A stretch of DNA of 64,000 bases, taken from Idiomarina sp. PL1-037 (GTDB taxonomy: Bacteria > Pseudomonadota > Gammaproteobacteria > Enterobacterales > Alteromonadaceae). Below, piece after piece: positions 1 to 7,286 of this stretch; within the stretch, counting starts at the first letter, position 1, and the number at the start of each line of letters is the position of its first letter. The stretch is taken from assembly GCF_034422975.1 (NCBI RefSeq), contig NZ_CP139873.1, forward strand, positions 1,302,001 to 1,366,000, read 5' to 3'. The translations under genes were made by a program, and so were the position numbers. The notes under the pieces were generated by a model, which saw nothing but the letters and a program-made list of their open reading frames with translations, ran no database searches and was not told the DNA's origin.

Positions 1-1429
1 TGGCTAAATCGGCTGCATGAGCCGCTATTTTGTAGGCGATCATCCCTTGTTTGACATCTTCCTTGTTGGGAAGACCTAAGTGCTCTTTCGGGGTAACATA
101 GCAGAGCATGGCACAGCCAAAGGCGCCGATCATCGCAGCACCAATACCTGAGGTAATGTGGTCGTAACCTGGTGCTATATCTGTGGTTAGCGGTCCTAAG
201 GTATAAAACGGCGCACCGTGGCAGTGCTTTAATTGCTCATCCATGTTTTCCTGAATTTTATGCATAGGCACATGGCCGGGGCCTTCTATCATCACCTGTA
301 CATCGTACTCCCAGGCAATTTGAGTCAACTCGCCGAGTATTCTCAGCTCTGCGAACTGAGCCTCGTCGTTGGCGTCGGCTATGGAGCCGGGGCGTAAGCC
401 GTCCCCCAAAGACAGTGATATGTCATATTTCGCACAAATTTTGCAGATGTCCCGGAAGTGTTGGTAAAGGAAGCTTTCCTGCTGATGCGCCATACACCAT
501 TTCGCCATAATCGAACCGCCACGGGAGACAATGCCGGTCACTCGTTTTGCGGTTAGCTTAATGAAGTCGTGCAGTACGCCGGCGTGAATCGTAAAATAGT
601 CTACCCCTTGCTCAGCCTGTTCCAGCAGCACGTCTTTAAATACGGGCCAGCTCAGATCCTCAGCAATTCCATTGACGCGCTCTAATGCCTGGTAGATAGG
701 CACCGTACCAATGGGGACCGGGCTATTTCGTAAGATCCATTCCCGGGTTTGGTGAATATTACGCCCGGTAGACAAGTCCATAACGGTATCAGCGCCCCAG
801 CGCGTGGCCCATACCAGCTTTTCAACTTCTTCTTCAATAGACGAACTGACTGAGGAGTTACCAATGTTGGCGTTCACTTTGACTAAAAAGTTGCGGCCAA
901 TAATCATCGGTTCAGATTCGGGATGGTGGGTATTAACGGGAATAATCGCGCGTCCACTGGCGACTTCGTCGCGCACGAATTCCGGCGTTATGGGGTTTTC
1001 AAGGTGCTCTCTCCCCATATTCTCACGCAGTGCTATGAACTCCATTTCGGGCGTAACGATGCCGCGCCGGGCGTAGGCCAGTTGAGTAATACCGTGATTG
1101 TCTTCTTGGTTCTCGCTATGACGTTGCTTGATCCAGTTTTCACGAATTTTTCTCAAACCCTCGTTCACGTCAATTGCAGCTTCCGGGTCGCCGTAAATGC
1201 TGGAAGTATCATACACATCGACCGGATCGTTCGGTGGTAACTTCACACCCGGCGTGGGTTGGTGCAAAGTTTCGCTTAAATGAATGCGGCGAAAGGGTAC
1301 CTGGATGTCTTTGTTACTGCCTGAAAGAAATTCACGGCTGGAATTAGGGTAATAATGCCCGGATAACGACGATAAAAAGGATTCAGCCTGTTGGCGGTTT
1401 AAACGGTTATTCGATGGTGCAGTCGACAT
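1..1429 (-). CDS. thiC: Phosphomethylpyrimidine synthase ThiC (3' end outside window)
   Basis: ThiC converts aminoimidazole ribotide to hydroxymethylpyrimidine phosphate, the pyrimidine branch of thiamine synthesis, by radical SAM chemistry in the cytosol. The reading frame stays open from the ATG at 1429 to the window edge, 476 codons; ThiC is usually 600-650 residues, so the C-terminus, where the family carries its iron-sulfur cysteines, is not visible. The N-terminal part reads VPFRRIHLSET and the last codons seen read QGMIAYKIAAHAADLA, both typical of ThiC. A TPP riboswitch lies about 95 bases upstream, which supports the identification and shows feedback control by thiamine pyrophosphate. 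Any other thiamine genes downstream are beyond the window. Confidence 0.96.
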   Translation of the reverse strand, partial: MSTAPSNNRLNRQQAESFLSSLSGHYYPNSSREFLSGSNKDIQVPFRRIHLSETLHQPTPGVKLPPNDPVDVYDTSSIYGDPEAAIDVNEGLRKIRENWIKQRHSENQEDNHGITQLAYARRGIVTPEMEFIALRENMGREHLENPITPEFVRDEVASGRAIIPVNTHHPESEPMIIGRNFLVKVNANIGNSSVSSSIEEEVEKLVWATRWGADTVMDLSTGRNIHQTREWILRNSPVPIGTVPIYQALERVNGIAEDLSWPVFKDVLLEQAEQGVDYFTIHAGVLHDFIKLTAKRVTGIVSRGGSIMAKWCMAHQQESFLYQHFRDICKICAKYDISLSLGDGLRPGSIADANDEAQFAELRILGELTQIAWEYDVQVMIEGPGHVPMHKIQENMDEQLKHCHGAPFYTLGPLTTDIAPGYDHITSGIGAAMIGAFGCAMLCYVTPKEHLGLPNKEDVKQGMIAYKIAAHAADLA

Positions 1430-1496
1430 AGCATTCTCTCATTTTGTTGATGTTAGAGATGCTTGTCAGGAGTGTTGAAAGGAACACCAGCGCAGA

Positions 1497-1673
1497 AACG
1501 ACGGTTGTGTCATGCTGATGCTCTCTTGTTCCCTTCGCAGGTATTAGCCTGATCAGGTTCAACGGATCCCGCAATTGCGGTCTCAGCCGGTTACTTAATC
1601 AAGAAAGTAACCGGCACTCCGACAAGATTCCTTTTTAGTGGAACAAAATCTTAGAACGAATGCAACCGTCGTT
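1497..1673. repeat. 11-base inverted repeat flanking the riboswitch
   Basis: AACGACGGTTG at 1497-1507 is the exact reverse complement of CAACCGTCGTT at 1663-1673. The two arms enclose the whole TPP aptamer. The outer arm overlaps the senC stop codon at 1672-1674. In a transcript reading through from senC into thiC the arms could form a long-range stem around the aptamer. Function is unknown. Confidence 0.7.
1522..1627 (-). promoter_or_regulatory. TPP (THI-box) riboswitch upstream of thiC
   Basis: Read on the minus strand, the segment contains the conserved THI-box elements in order: GGAGTGCCGG, CTGAGACC, then TTGAACCTGATCAGG, CTAATACCTGCGAAGGGAA. Terminal segments UCUUGU and ACAAGA can pair as P1. 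The insert arm GCCGGTTAC/GTAACCGGC forms a perfect hairpin. No clear hairpin with a T-run follows before the thiC ATG, so control may act on translation rather than termination; that part is inference. Confidence 0.95.
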
Positions 1674-2316
1674 AATCGTTAACCAGTTTGGCGACAACTT
1701 TAGCTGGCTTCTCCATCGGCTGGCTTAAACCTTCTATACGCTCAACAATAAGCCCTTGCTTATCGAGAATAGTGATCAAATTGCTGTGATCAAAATCACC
1801 GTCGGGACGCTGGCGATACCTCACGCCAAGTACTGTAGCTAAGGTTCTGATATCCTGCTCCGAACCGTTCAGAAACAGCCAGCTGTCGTTGTTAAGCTTG
1901 TATTGCTTGACGTAGTCAGCTAGCGCTTCGGGTGTATCGCGAGCGGTGTCAAAACTCACCATAACGAGCTTAACTTGCTGTTTAGTGTCTTCGTCCAGCT
2001 TGCTGTATAAGCGTTTTACATCATGGACCAAGACTGGGCAGGCGGTGGTGCAACTGCCATAAATCATGGAAAGAATAACCGGCTGGCCTTCAAGTTCTGA
2101 AAGCTTGAGTTCGCTATTCTTATGCGTGTTCCAGGTCGCATCTACCTGGTATACCGACTCGGAGTGAGAGACCTCTGCTGCGTTTATTGCTGTATGATTG
2201 CTGTGGTCGTTAGCTGTCTGATTCTTGTGCATATCGTGATGCGAATGATCCTGCGCAAGAGACTGGGCAGCAAAGATCAAAGAGGCCAGGGCGGTCAATT
2301 TTAGCAATTTATTCAT
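1672..2316 (-). CDS. senC: SCO1/SenC family copper chaperone
   Basis: SCO proteins are thioredoxin-fold, copper-binding periplasmic proteins that deliver copper to cuproenzymes such as cytochrome oxidase. The 214-residue product starts with a signal peptide (MNKLLKLTALASLIFAAQ), followed by a His-rich stretch (DHSHHDMHKN) that could bind metal. The copper site is present: GSCTTACPV (Cys-x3-Cys) and the downstream His in DFDHSNLI. An in-frame ATG lies much further upstream, but the start at 2316 is preferred because it has a GGAG ribosome site and precedes the signal peptide. It overlaps the nirV stop by 8 bases, so it is translationally coupled to the nirK operon. The context suggests NirK as its client, which is inference. 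Confidence 0.92.
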   Translation of the reverse strand: MNKLLKLTALASLIFAAQSLAQDHSHHDMHKNQTANDHSNHTAINAAEVSHSESVYQVDATWNTHKNSELKLSELEGQPVILSMIYGSCTTACPVLVHDVKRLYSKLDEDTKQQVKLVMVSFDTARDTPEALADYVKQYKLNNDSWLFLNGSEQDIRTLATVLGVRYRQRPDGDFDHSNLITILDKQGLIVERIEGLSQPMEKPAKVVAKLVND

Positions 2317-3061
2317 GATCGTTCTCCAGGTCGTATGCGCAACGAAAACCCATAGTGCTGGTTGCACTTTGCGGGGCGTAATCACTGCGCGACTGATAAC
2401 GGAAAAATGTGGCGTAATTGGCGTTACTAAAACTCGACATAAAGCGCGCTCCGTCGCCACATGAACCGGAGAGCAAATCGACGTCATCGCCGTTGGTTAG
2501 TAATAATTGATAGTCGTCTACCCATTCGTTGACACGGTCGTGCATGTGCATCAATTGGTCAGCATTTGGGTCGACAGTTTGTTGTTTCGCGCTGTGTGGC
2601 TGGCTGTACCAGGCAAACAAGTTGCGGGCATAGTCATCATCGCTGATGTTCTGCTGTTGCCGATATTTGACCGACGCATACTCCCACTCGTTAAGGTCGG
2701 GCAGGCGGCCACCTTGTGCGGAACAGTATTCGCGTGCGGCAAACCAGGAGACATAAGTGACGGGTTCGTTTTCTTTGCCTTCAGCAAATCCAGTATTATC
2801 ATCCCAATGCTTCAGGTAATTTCCGTCATGGAATAGGGCAGCGATGTTGTCTCGCTGCCACTGCGGTTGTTCAATGACAAATTCCAGAAACTCTTGGTTA
2901 GTGACCGGAGTTGAGTCCAGCATGAAACTTTCCATCTCTATGCTGAGCCGCTCTTTGTCCAGTAATACCGGTGGCTTAAACGCACCGCCATTGATCAGAA
3001 CTGGATCGGCAAGCACTAACGGTGACAATAAAACACCTGCAACTCCAAGCCACTTAACCAT
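2309..3061 (-). CDS. nirV: NirV-like formylglycine-generating-enzyme-fold protein
   Basis: This 250-residue exported protein has an N-terminal signal peptide (MVKWLGVAGVLLSPLVLA) and an FGE-sulfatase (SUMF1-type) domain, seen in VTYVSWFAAREYC, GGRLPDLNEWEYA and the closing GFRCAYD. Genes of this type sit next to nirK in several denitrifiers, where they are called nirV; their biochemical role is not established. True formylglycine-generating enzymes use a pair of cysteines in a W-x-C-x3-Y-C context near the C-terminus. Here only one cysteine, about residue 201 (SGSCGDGAR), is in that region and the partner is missing, so canonical formylglycine formation is unlikely. The start at 3061 has an AAGGGG ribosome site and lies just after the nirK stop. 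Confidence 0.85.
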   Translation of the reverse strand: MVKWLGVAGVLLSPLVLADPVLINGGAFKPPVLLDKERLSIEMESFMLDSTPVTNQEFLEFVIEQPQWQRDNIAALFHDGNYLKHWDDNTGFAEGKENEPVTYVSWFAAREYCSAQGGRLPDLNEWEYASVKYRQQQNISDDDYARNLFAWYSQPHSAKQQTVDPNADQLMHMHDRVNEWVDDYQLLLTNGDDVDLLSGSCGDGARFMSSFSNANYATFFRYQSRSDYAPQSATSTMGFRCAYDLENDHE

Positions 3062-3071
3062 AAGTTTCCCC

Positions 3072-4229
3072 TTATTTCTCTTTGCGCGGACCGGCAATTA
3101 ATGCGCCAGCTGCGCCACGCTCTGCATCAGCAAATTCGTGATCGACCAGCTTGTAGATGCCTTCTTCCGGAACAATAAACTCAATTGTCGCACTGTTACT
3201 GGCACCCAGCAGTACGGTTTGCATGCCGTACCATTCGTTACGCGGGTCACCTTCGTACCAGACGCGGTCGAAAATGGCACCAATAACGTGGAAGCTGGAA
3301 GTGCCCGACGGACCTGCGTTTAACACATGTAAGCGCACACGGTCACCTTCGTTCGCGCGTAAAGGGTTGTCGCTAAGTGCTGCAACATGGCCATTAAAGG
3401 TCACATGACTTGGTTGGCGGTCTAAAGCTGCACCGTGGTTATAGATGTAGTTACCTTCTGATGCCTCTTCCAGATAATGCTCTGATTGCACCAGAACGAA
3501 TTCTTTATCAACGTCTTTGTCAGTTGGGTAGCCATCTTTAGGAGATACCACAACGGCGCCATACTGCCCCATAGCTGTGTGCATAAGTACGCTGGAAGTA
3601 CCACAGTGATACATATAAGTCCCCGCGTAGTTGGCTATCCATTCGAACTCAATAGTTTCACCCGGAGAAATGGTACGCCATTTGTCTTCCGCTGCTACTG
3701 TGCCACTATGAAAGTCCATAGAGTGGGGCATTGGGTTAACGACAGGCTGGTTATTCTGATAACCGTTGGCTTGTACTTGCTGGAAAAATGGCGAACCATT
3801 TTTTACCGGCTTCGTGATAGTCACTTCTTCGTCAGAGCGGTTTTTCATTTTGAAAATGACACGGTCGCCTTCACGCACGTGTAATACGGGACCGGGTACT
3901 GAGCCACCGAATGTCCAGGCTGAATAGGTTACTCCCGGAGCAACTTCTATTTTCTGAGAGAACACATCCATGCGTACATCGTGAGTTTTGTTGCCTTCAT
4001 AGTCGAGCTTGGCGATATTTGGAACCTGAGTAAGGTAGTCGCCAACAACCGCCGGGCCGCTGTAGTCTTCACGGTACACTTTAGCTTCTGGTAAGCCAAA
4101 GATTTTACCATCAATGACATATTCGCTGTCATGTTTAAGGCTGAGTTCTTCCGCATTAACCGGAGTTGATGCAGAGGCCATAGCGGCCAGAAGGGATGCA
4201 CTGATAATTGATAAACTTAGAGTTTTCAT
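3072..4229 (-). CDS. nirK: Copper-containing nitrite reductase, AniA-type
   Basis: NirK reduces nitrite to nitric oxide in the periplasm. The 385-residue protein has a signal peptide (residues 1-26) and two cupredoxin domains. Visible ligands are His169 (type 1), Asp172 (catalytic), His174 (type 2) in PMPHSMDFH; His208 (type 2) and Cys209 (type 1) in MYHCG; His217 (type 1); and His314 (type 2) in SSFHVIG. The FHVIGAIFDRVW region resembles Neisseria AniA, so I place it in that class. Unusually, the position five residues after His217, normally the type 1 axial methionine, is Gln222, while a methionine is at 220. The start at 4229 has an AAAGGA ribosome site. It follows a cytochrome c gene by 33 bases. 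Confidence 0.95.
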   Translation of the reverse strand: MKTLSLSIISASLLAAMASASTPVNAEELSLKHDSEYVIDGKIFGLPEAKVYREDYSGPAVVGDYLTQVPNIAKLDYEGNKTHDVRMDVFSQKIEVAPGVTYSAWTFGGSVPGPVLHVREGDRVIFKMKNRSDEEVTITKPVKNGSPFFQQVQANGYQNNQPVVNPMPHSMDFHSGTVAAEDKWRTISPGETIEFEWIANYAGTYMYHCGTSSVLMHTAMGQYGAVVVSPKDGYPTDKDVDKEFVLVQSEHYLEEASEGNYIYNHGAALDRQPSHVTFNGHVAALSDNPLRANEGDRVRLHVLNAGPSGTSSFHVIGAIFDRVWYEGDPRNEWYGMQTVLLGASNSATIEFIVPEEGIYKLVDHEFADAERGAAGALIAGPRKEK

Positions 4230-4262
4230 AATGATTTTTCCTTTAACTGATAACAAATAGGT

Positions 4263-4655
4263 TTAACGCAAACTGGCAACGGCTTCGGCTGTGATAGTTT
4301 CACTGCCATCTGCAAGCTCGGTATTGATGTAGTTGACTAAGGTCGCGATATCGGCGTCTTTCAGATAACCCATGGGCGGCATAGCGCCGTTGTAGTTAGT
4401 TCCATTAACGGTGATAGCGCCTGACTTACCCTGAATTATGGTTTCGGCGATATAAGACGGTTTGTCCTTTAGGTTCGGGTTATTTGCCAGTGGTGGAAAA
4501 ACACCTTGCATGCCCTTACCATTTGGCTGATGGCAAGCCTGACAATATTTTTTGTAAACGTTTTCGCCCTCGCTGGCATCGACTGCCTGGCTTACGAATA
4601 AACCCGCGAGTGACACGGCAATAAGTGATACTTTGCAAAGAGATTGAATGCTCAT
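4263..4655 (-). CDS. Periplasmic class I c-type cytochrome
   Basis: The 130-residue product has a signal peptide (about residues 1-27) and one haem c site, CQACH at residues 38-42. MPPM near residues 102-105 offers the distal methionine. It is the first gene of the minus-strand operon with nirK, nirV and senC, so it is likely the electron donor to NirK; this is inference from position. A ribosome site (GAAGGTG) precedes the ATG. The upstream 135 bases contain a probable NsrR operator, so the whole operon is likely induced by nitric oxide. Confidence 0.93.
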   Translation of the reverse strand: MSIQSLCKVSLIAVSLAGLFVSQAVDASEGENVYKKYCQACHQPNGKGMQGVFPPLANNPNLKDKPSYIAETIIQGKSGAITVNGTNYNGAMPPMGYLKDADIATLVNYINTELADGSETITAEAVASLR

Positions 4656-4678
4656 AACGACACCTTCGTCATTGACTT

Positions 4679-4701
4679 AAGATGCCTTTAGAATACTTCT
4701 T
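4679..4701 (-). promoter_or_regulatory. Probable NsrR operator of the nirK operon
   Basis: The 23-base site has the 11-1-11 inverted-repeat form described for the nitric-oxide-sensing repressor NsrR. On the plus strand the left arm is AAGATGCCTTT, 10 of 11 matches to AAGATGCATTT; the right arm GAATACTTCTT matches 8 of 11. It lies 24 bases upstream of the cytochrome c start and contains a possible minus-strand -10 (TATTCT), so bound repressor would block the promoter. Confidence 0.72.
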
Positions 4702-4767
4702 TAATGAGCTTTTACGAGTGAAATGAAGGGGTAACTCAGGCCTACTCCTTTATGTGTAAAAGAAGTA

Positions 4768-4782
4768 AGCCTAATGCAGGCT
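4768..4782 (-). terminator. Weak hairpin after the 264-residue periplasmic protein gene
   Basis: On the minus strand AGCCT-GCATT-AGGCT forms a 5-base-pair stem followed by TACTTCTTTT. It lies just downstream of the stop codon at 4791. The stem is short, so termination may be partial. Confidence 0.35.
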
Positions 4783-4790
4783 GGTGGGTA

Positions 4791-5585
4791 TTAAATACTG
4801 CGTGCTTCCAGTTCGATACGAGAGGCAGCACCGTAAATTTTACTCGGGTCACCTTCGAATTTTCCTTCTGGAGTTGTGGTAGGCCAGAGGTTTTCAAGAT
4901 TACCGATGACCTTGCGGGTTTCGCTAATGGCTTCTTCAGCTTTGCTTGCTTCTTTATCATTAATGCGGTTTAAACGTTCGAGCGCAATTTCTTTAAAGCC
5001 CATGGCGTCCTGATATTCGTGCACGTTAGCGACTTCGCCATTTTGAATGCCAATAGCGTATTCGTCGGCGGCTACCATTAGCATTGATGAAACACTCAGT
5101 ATCACGTCTTTAGCTGACATGTCAGCAATAGGTTCATTAGCGCTGACAGAGTCCAGCAGAGTCTTGTAGTTGCTCATAACCGTGTCTTCATCTTTATCAT
5201 TAATGACACTTTCCGCCAGGGTATTTAACGGTTCGGCAAATCCGGGTAAGCCGCGTGCTTCAAATGCCTCAGTGAGGCCACTGTAGAGCTCGTCACCCGG
5301 GTGTTTCATATGAGTTTTGGCCATTTCAATGTGACCTTGCTCGTAAAGTTTCATTCCCACCCATAAATGGCCGCGAATAAAACCCAACTGCGCCAGAAAA
5401 GCGGTGTCATTGGTGTTTAAATCAATTTCAGGGGCGGCCATTTCGCCTTCTGCCATAGGGGCTGCCATGAACATAGACGGTGCTGCGCCCGGTTGCGTCA
5501 GTGGCGCTGCTGTTACTTGTGATGCTGCTACGGTGGTGGCCAGAACACTGCCAACGCCAAGCCAAACTTTTTTCTTTTCAAACAT
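4791..5585 (-). CDS. Exported protein of unknown function, His-rich helical domain
   Basis: I do not recognise a named family. The 264-residue product has a signal peptide (about residues 1-27), a low-complexity Ala/Pro/Met stretch (about 28-52), then a predicted mostly helical domain. The segment from about residue 70 to 95 is rich in His and acidic residues (GHLWVGMKLYEQGHIEM, KTHMKHPGDELY), which could bind metal. Other conserved-looking parts are AADEY in the middle and SRIELEARSI at the end. It is divergent from a PiuC-type dioxygenase with a candidate Fur box between, hinting at a role in iron or other metal handling. It is separate from the nirK operon, whose own operator lies downstream of this gene's end. 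Confidence 0.85.
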   Translation of the reverse strand: MFEKKKVWLGVGSVLATTVAASQVTAAPLTQPGAAPSMFMAAPMAEGEMAAPEIDLNTNDTAFLAQLGFIRGHLWVGMKLYEQGHIEMAKTHMKHPGDELYSGLTEAFEARGLPGFAEPLNTLAESVINDKDEDTVMSNYKTLLDSVSANEPIADMSAKDVILSVSSMLMVAADEYAIGIQNGEVANVHEYQDAMGFKEIALERLNRINDKEASKAEEAISETRKVIGNLENLWPTTTPEGKFEGDPSKIYGAASRIELEARSI

Positions 5586-5635
5586 ATAAAGACCTTAGTA
5601 TGCTTTTTTGAGAGAGTTAACTCATGTATATTTGC

Positions 5636-5654
5636 AGAAATGATAACTATTCGC
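5636..5654. promoter_or_regulatory. Candidate Fur box
   Basis: The 19 bases match 12 of 19 positions of the E. coli Fur consensus, with the core AATGATAA intact. The site lies between the divergent genes starting at 5585 and 5674, about 20 bases before the latter. PiuC-type genes are known to be iron-repressed in other proteobacteria, which raises the likelihood. Confidence 0.5.
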
Positions 5655-5673
5655 AAGTTAGAAGTGTGGAAGC

Positions 5674-6330
5674 ATGATATTACAAATTAGCAACGCCGTT
5701 GATACAGACACAGTAAAGAGTATTGTTGCGGGTCTTGATGCCGGGCAGTTTCGCGATGGCAAAAAAACCGCAGGCTGGGCAGCGAAAGATGTAAAAAATA
5801 ACCAGCAACTGTCGGGTAAAAAGTCTGAGGCGGCTACTCAGGTGTTGCTGGACAGGCTTCAGCAAAATGCTCTGGTGCAATCGGTTATGCGGCCAAAGCA
5901 GGTCGCGCGGGTGACTATAAACCGATATCAGCAGGGAGAGTACTATGGTACCCACATGGATGATTCCTTAATGAACGGTGTAAGAACCGATATTTCTTTT
6001 ACGCTGGGTTTGTCACCATTATCGGATTTTGAAGGCGGGGAGCTGGTTATTGAGGATGCCAGTGGCGAGCGGAGCTGGCGACTGGGGCAGGGAGATATTC
6101 TCATGTATCCGAGTCATTACCTACATCGGGTTAATCCGGTTACTAAAGGTTCGAGGCTGGCAATGATAGGCTGGGTGCAAAGCTTAATTAAGCAGCCTAA
6201 TTACAGAGAGTTACTCTTTGATATAGAGCAATCGTTGAAAGCTGAATTTGATGCAAACGGTAAGTCTGAAAACTTTGATCGCCTAACCAAAGTGTTTCAT
6301 AACCTGTTAAGAGAATGGGCTGATGTATAA
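5674..6330 (+). CDS. piuC: PKHD-type Fe(II)/2-oxoglutarate dioxygenase, PiuC/YbiX family
   Basis: This family uses non-haem iron and 2-oxoglutarate to hydroxylate a substrate that is still unknown; members are often tied to siderophore receptor genes and iron limitation. The 218-residue length is usual for the family. The iron ligands are in GTHMDDSLM (His-x-Asp) and YPSHYLHRVNPVTKGSR (His, with the Arg that binds 2-oxoglutarate). RINRYQQGEYY-like sequence (TINRYQQGEYYG) precedes the first ligand. A candidate Fur box lies immediately upstream. No TonB receptor gene is next to it here. Confidence 0.93.
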   Translation: MILQISNAVDTDTVKSIVAGLDAGQFRDGKKTAGWAAKDVKNNQQLSGKKSEAATQVLLDRLQQNALVQSVMRPKQVARVTINRYQQGEYYGTHMDDSLMNGVRTDISFTLGLSPLSDFEGGELVIEDASGERSWRLGQGDILMYPSHYLHRVNPVTKGSRLAMIGWVQSLIKQPNYRELLFDIEQSLKAEFDANGKSENFDRLTKVFHNLLREWADV

Positions 6331-6346
6331 TACTTAGCTATGTATA

Positions 6347-6715
6347 TTAATCTTCAGGAACGTTGTAAGCAGAACCATAGCATTCAATATAACTTTCACA
6401 GGATCGGTATTTTGAAGAACGGCATTGCTCAATAACTAGCCCATTCCCTCCTCTTTGATAAACTTTGGTTTTTAAGTTGTCGATGACGGCTGACTGATTA
6501 GCTTTGGGGTCTTTGAGGTTCTGTTGACAGTAGTTAGCAGATACTCCGCCAAGTGATTCAGCTTGAAATGTGATCATTTGCTGAAATGAATACTCTTTCA
6601 CCGCAATCATTCGATATTTATTTTTCGCATAGGGTTCTACGTTTGTATTAAAGCTCGCACTACTGCAGCCAATTAAAAAGGCGCTGATTGCCGTGATGGA
6701 TAAAAATGCTTTCAT
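6347..6715 (-). CDS. rcsF: RcsF-like outer-membrane stress-sensor lipoprotein
   Basis: The 122-residue product has a lipoprotein signal with lipobox LIGC (Cys17). After it come exactly four cysteines, at 63, 98, 106 and 112. Their spacing (35, 8, 6) nearly equals that of E. coli RcsF (35, 9, 6), whose cysteines form two interlaced disulfides. The ends GGNGLVIEQC and ECYGSAYNV also resemble RcsF (GANAVVL, CIGSALN). RcsF senses envelope damage and signals through IgaA to the Rcs phosphorelay; none of those partners is in this window. The identification rests on motif spacing read by eye. Confidence 0.75.
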   Translation of the reverse strand: MKAFLSITAISAFLIGCSSASFNTNVEPYAKNKYRMIAVKEYSFQQMITFQAESLGGVSANYCQQNLKDPKANQSAVIDNLKTKVYQRGGNGLVIEQCRSSKYRSCESYIECYGSAYNVPED

Positions 6716-6786
6716 AGAATTTGGAACTCTTACCTTTGTTGTCTTACCAAATTATAGTTATATTTATTTGTTATCAATAGTTATAG

Positions 6787-6809
6787 CGGGCCGGCGCATT
6801 GTCGGCCCG
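6787..6809 (-). terminator. Hairpin downstream of the MAPEG gene
   Basis: CGGGCCG and CGGCCCG form a perfect 7-base-pair stem with a 9-base loop, followed on the minus strand by CTATAACTATT. A second perfect inverted repeat, GATCTAAT-GATA-ATTAGATC at 6821-6840, lies just before it and contains the MAPEG stop codon. Together they probably end the 7589-6834 transcript. Confidence 0.55.
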
Positions 6810-6833
6810 TTAAGTAAATAGATCTAATGATAA

Positions 6834-7256
6834 TTAGATCAGAGTTATGCCGCATAAGATCAATAATGCAATGTTACCGGCTAAACCTATCATAAAGAAA
6901 TAGCTGCGGGGACTGGGGTTTTTCTCTGTTGCTATGGCGTAGTAAAGAACCATATGAATTAAGCGTGCAATAGCGAAAATCCAGATAAACAGCCCCGTCC
7001 AGAAAGCGCTGGCACCTATGAAGAAAGCAAGAAATACTGTGCCCAGCATCAGCGGATAGTTCTCTAATGAGTTCATTAGGGTACGATGAGCACGAAACAC
7101 AAAAGATGAATGACTCAGTGAGTCGTCGATTTTGCCCGGGACGGCACCGGGTTGCTTCGCTTTTTGACCACTGGCAATAACCCATTGAACCAGCAAAATG
7201 ACTAGTGCAATAAGAACGCCCCAATAAGCCATGGTATAAGTTTCACTTCCGTTCAT
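6834..7256 (-). CDS. MAPEG family integral membrane protein
   Basis: The 140-residue protein has four hydrophobic segments and the MAPEG signature FRAHRTLMNSLENYP at about residues 54-68. MAPEG proteins include membrane glutathione transferases and related small four-helix proteins; the bacterial member's substrate cannot be read from sequence. The ribosome site AAAGGAG precedes the ATG. It follows the DUF2007 gene by 30 bases on the same strand and is probably cotranscribed with it. Confidence 0.88.
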   Translation of the reverse strand: MNGSETYTMAYWGVLIALVILLVQWVIASGQKAKQPGAVPGKIDDSLSHSSFVFRAHRTLMNSLENYPLMLGTVFLAFFIGASAFWTGLFIWIFAIARLIHMVLYYAIATEKNPSPRSYFFMIGLAGNIALLILCGITLI

Positions 7257-7286
7257 TTTAAATCTCCTTTCGTTTTGTATGAATCA

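Noticed and set aside
2316..2487. N-terminal extension of senC to an upstream ATG at 2487
   Set aside because: It would overlap nirV by 179 bases and bury the signal peptide; the ATG at 2316 has a GGAG site.
3486..3884. 132-codon open frame on the plus strand inside nirK
   Set aside because: Opposite strand of a well-supported gene, no recognisable domain or start signal.
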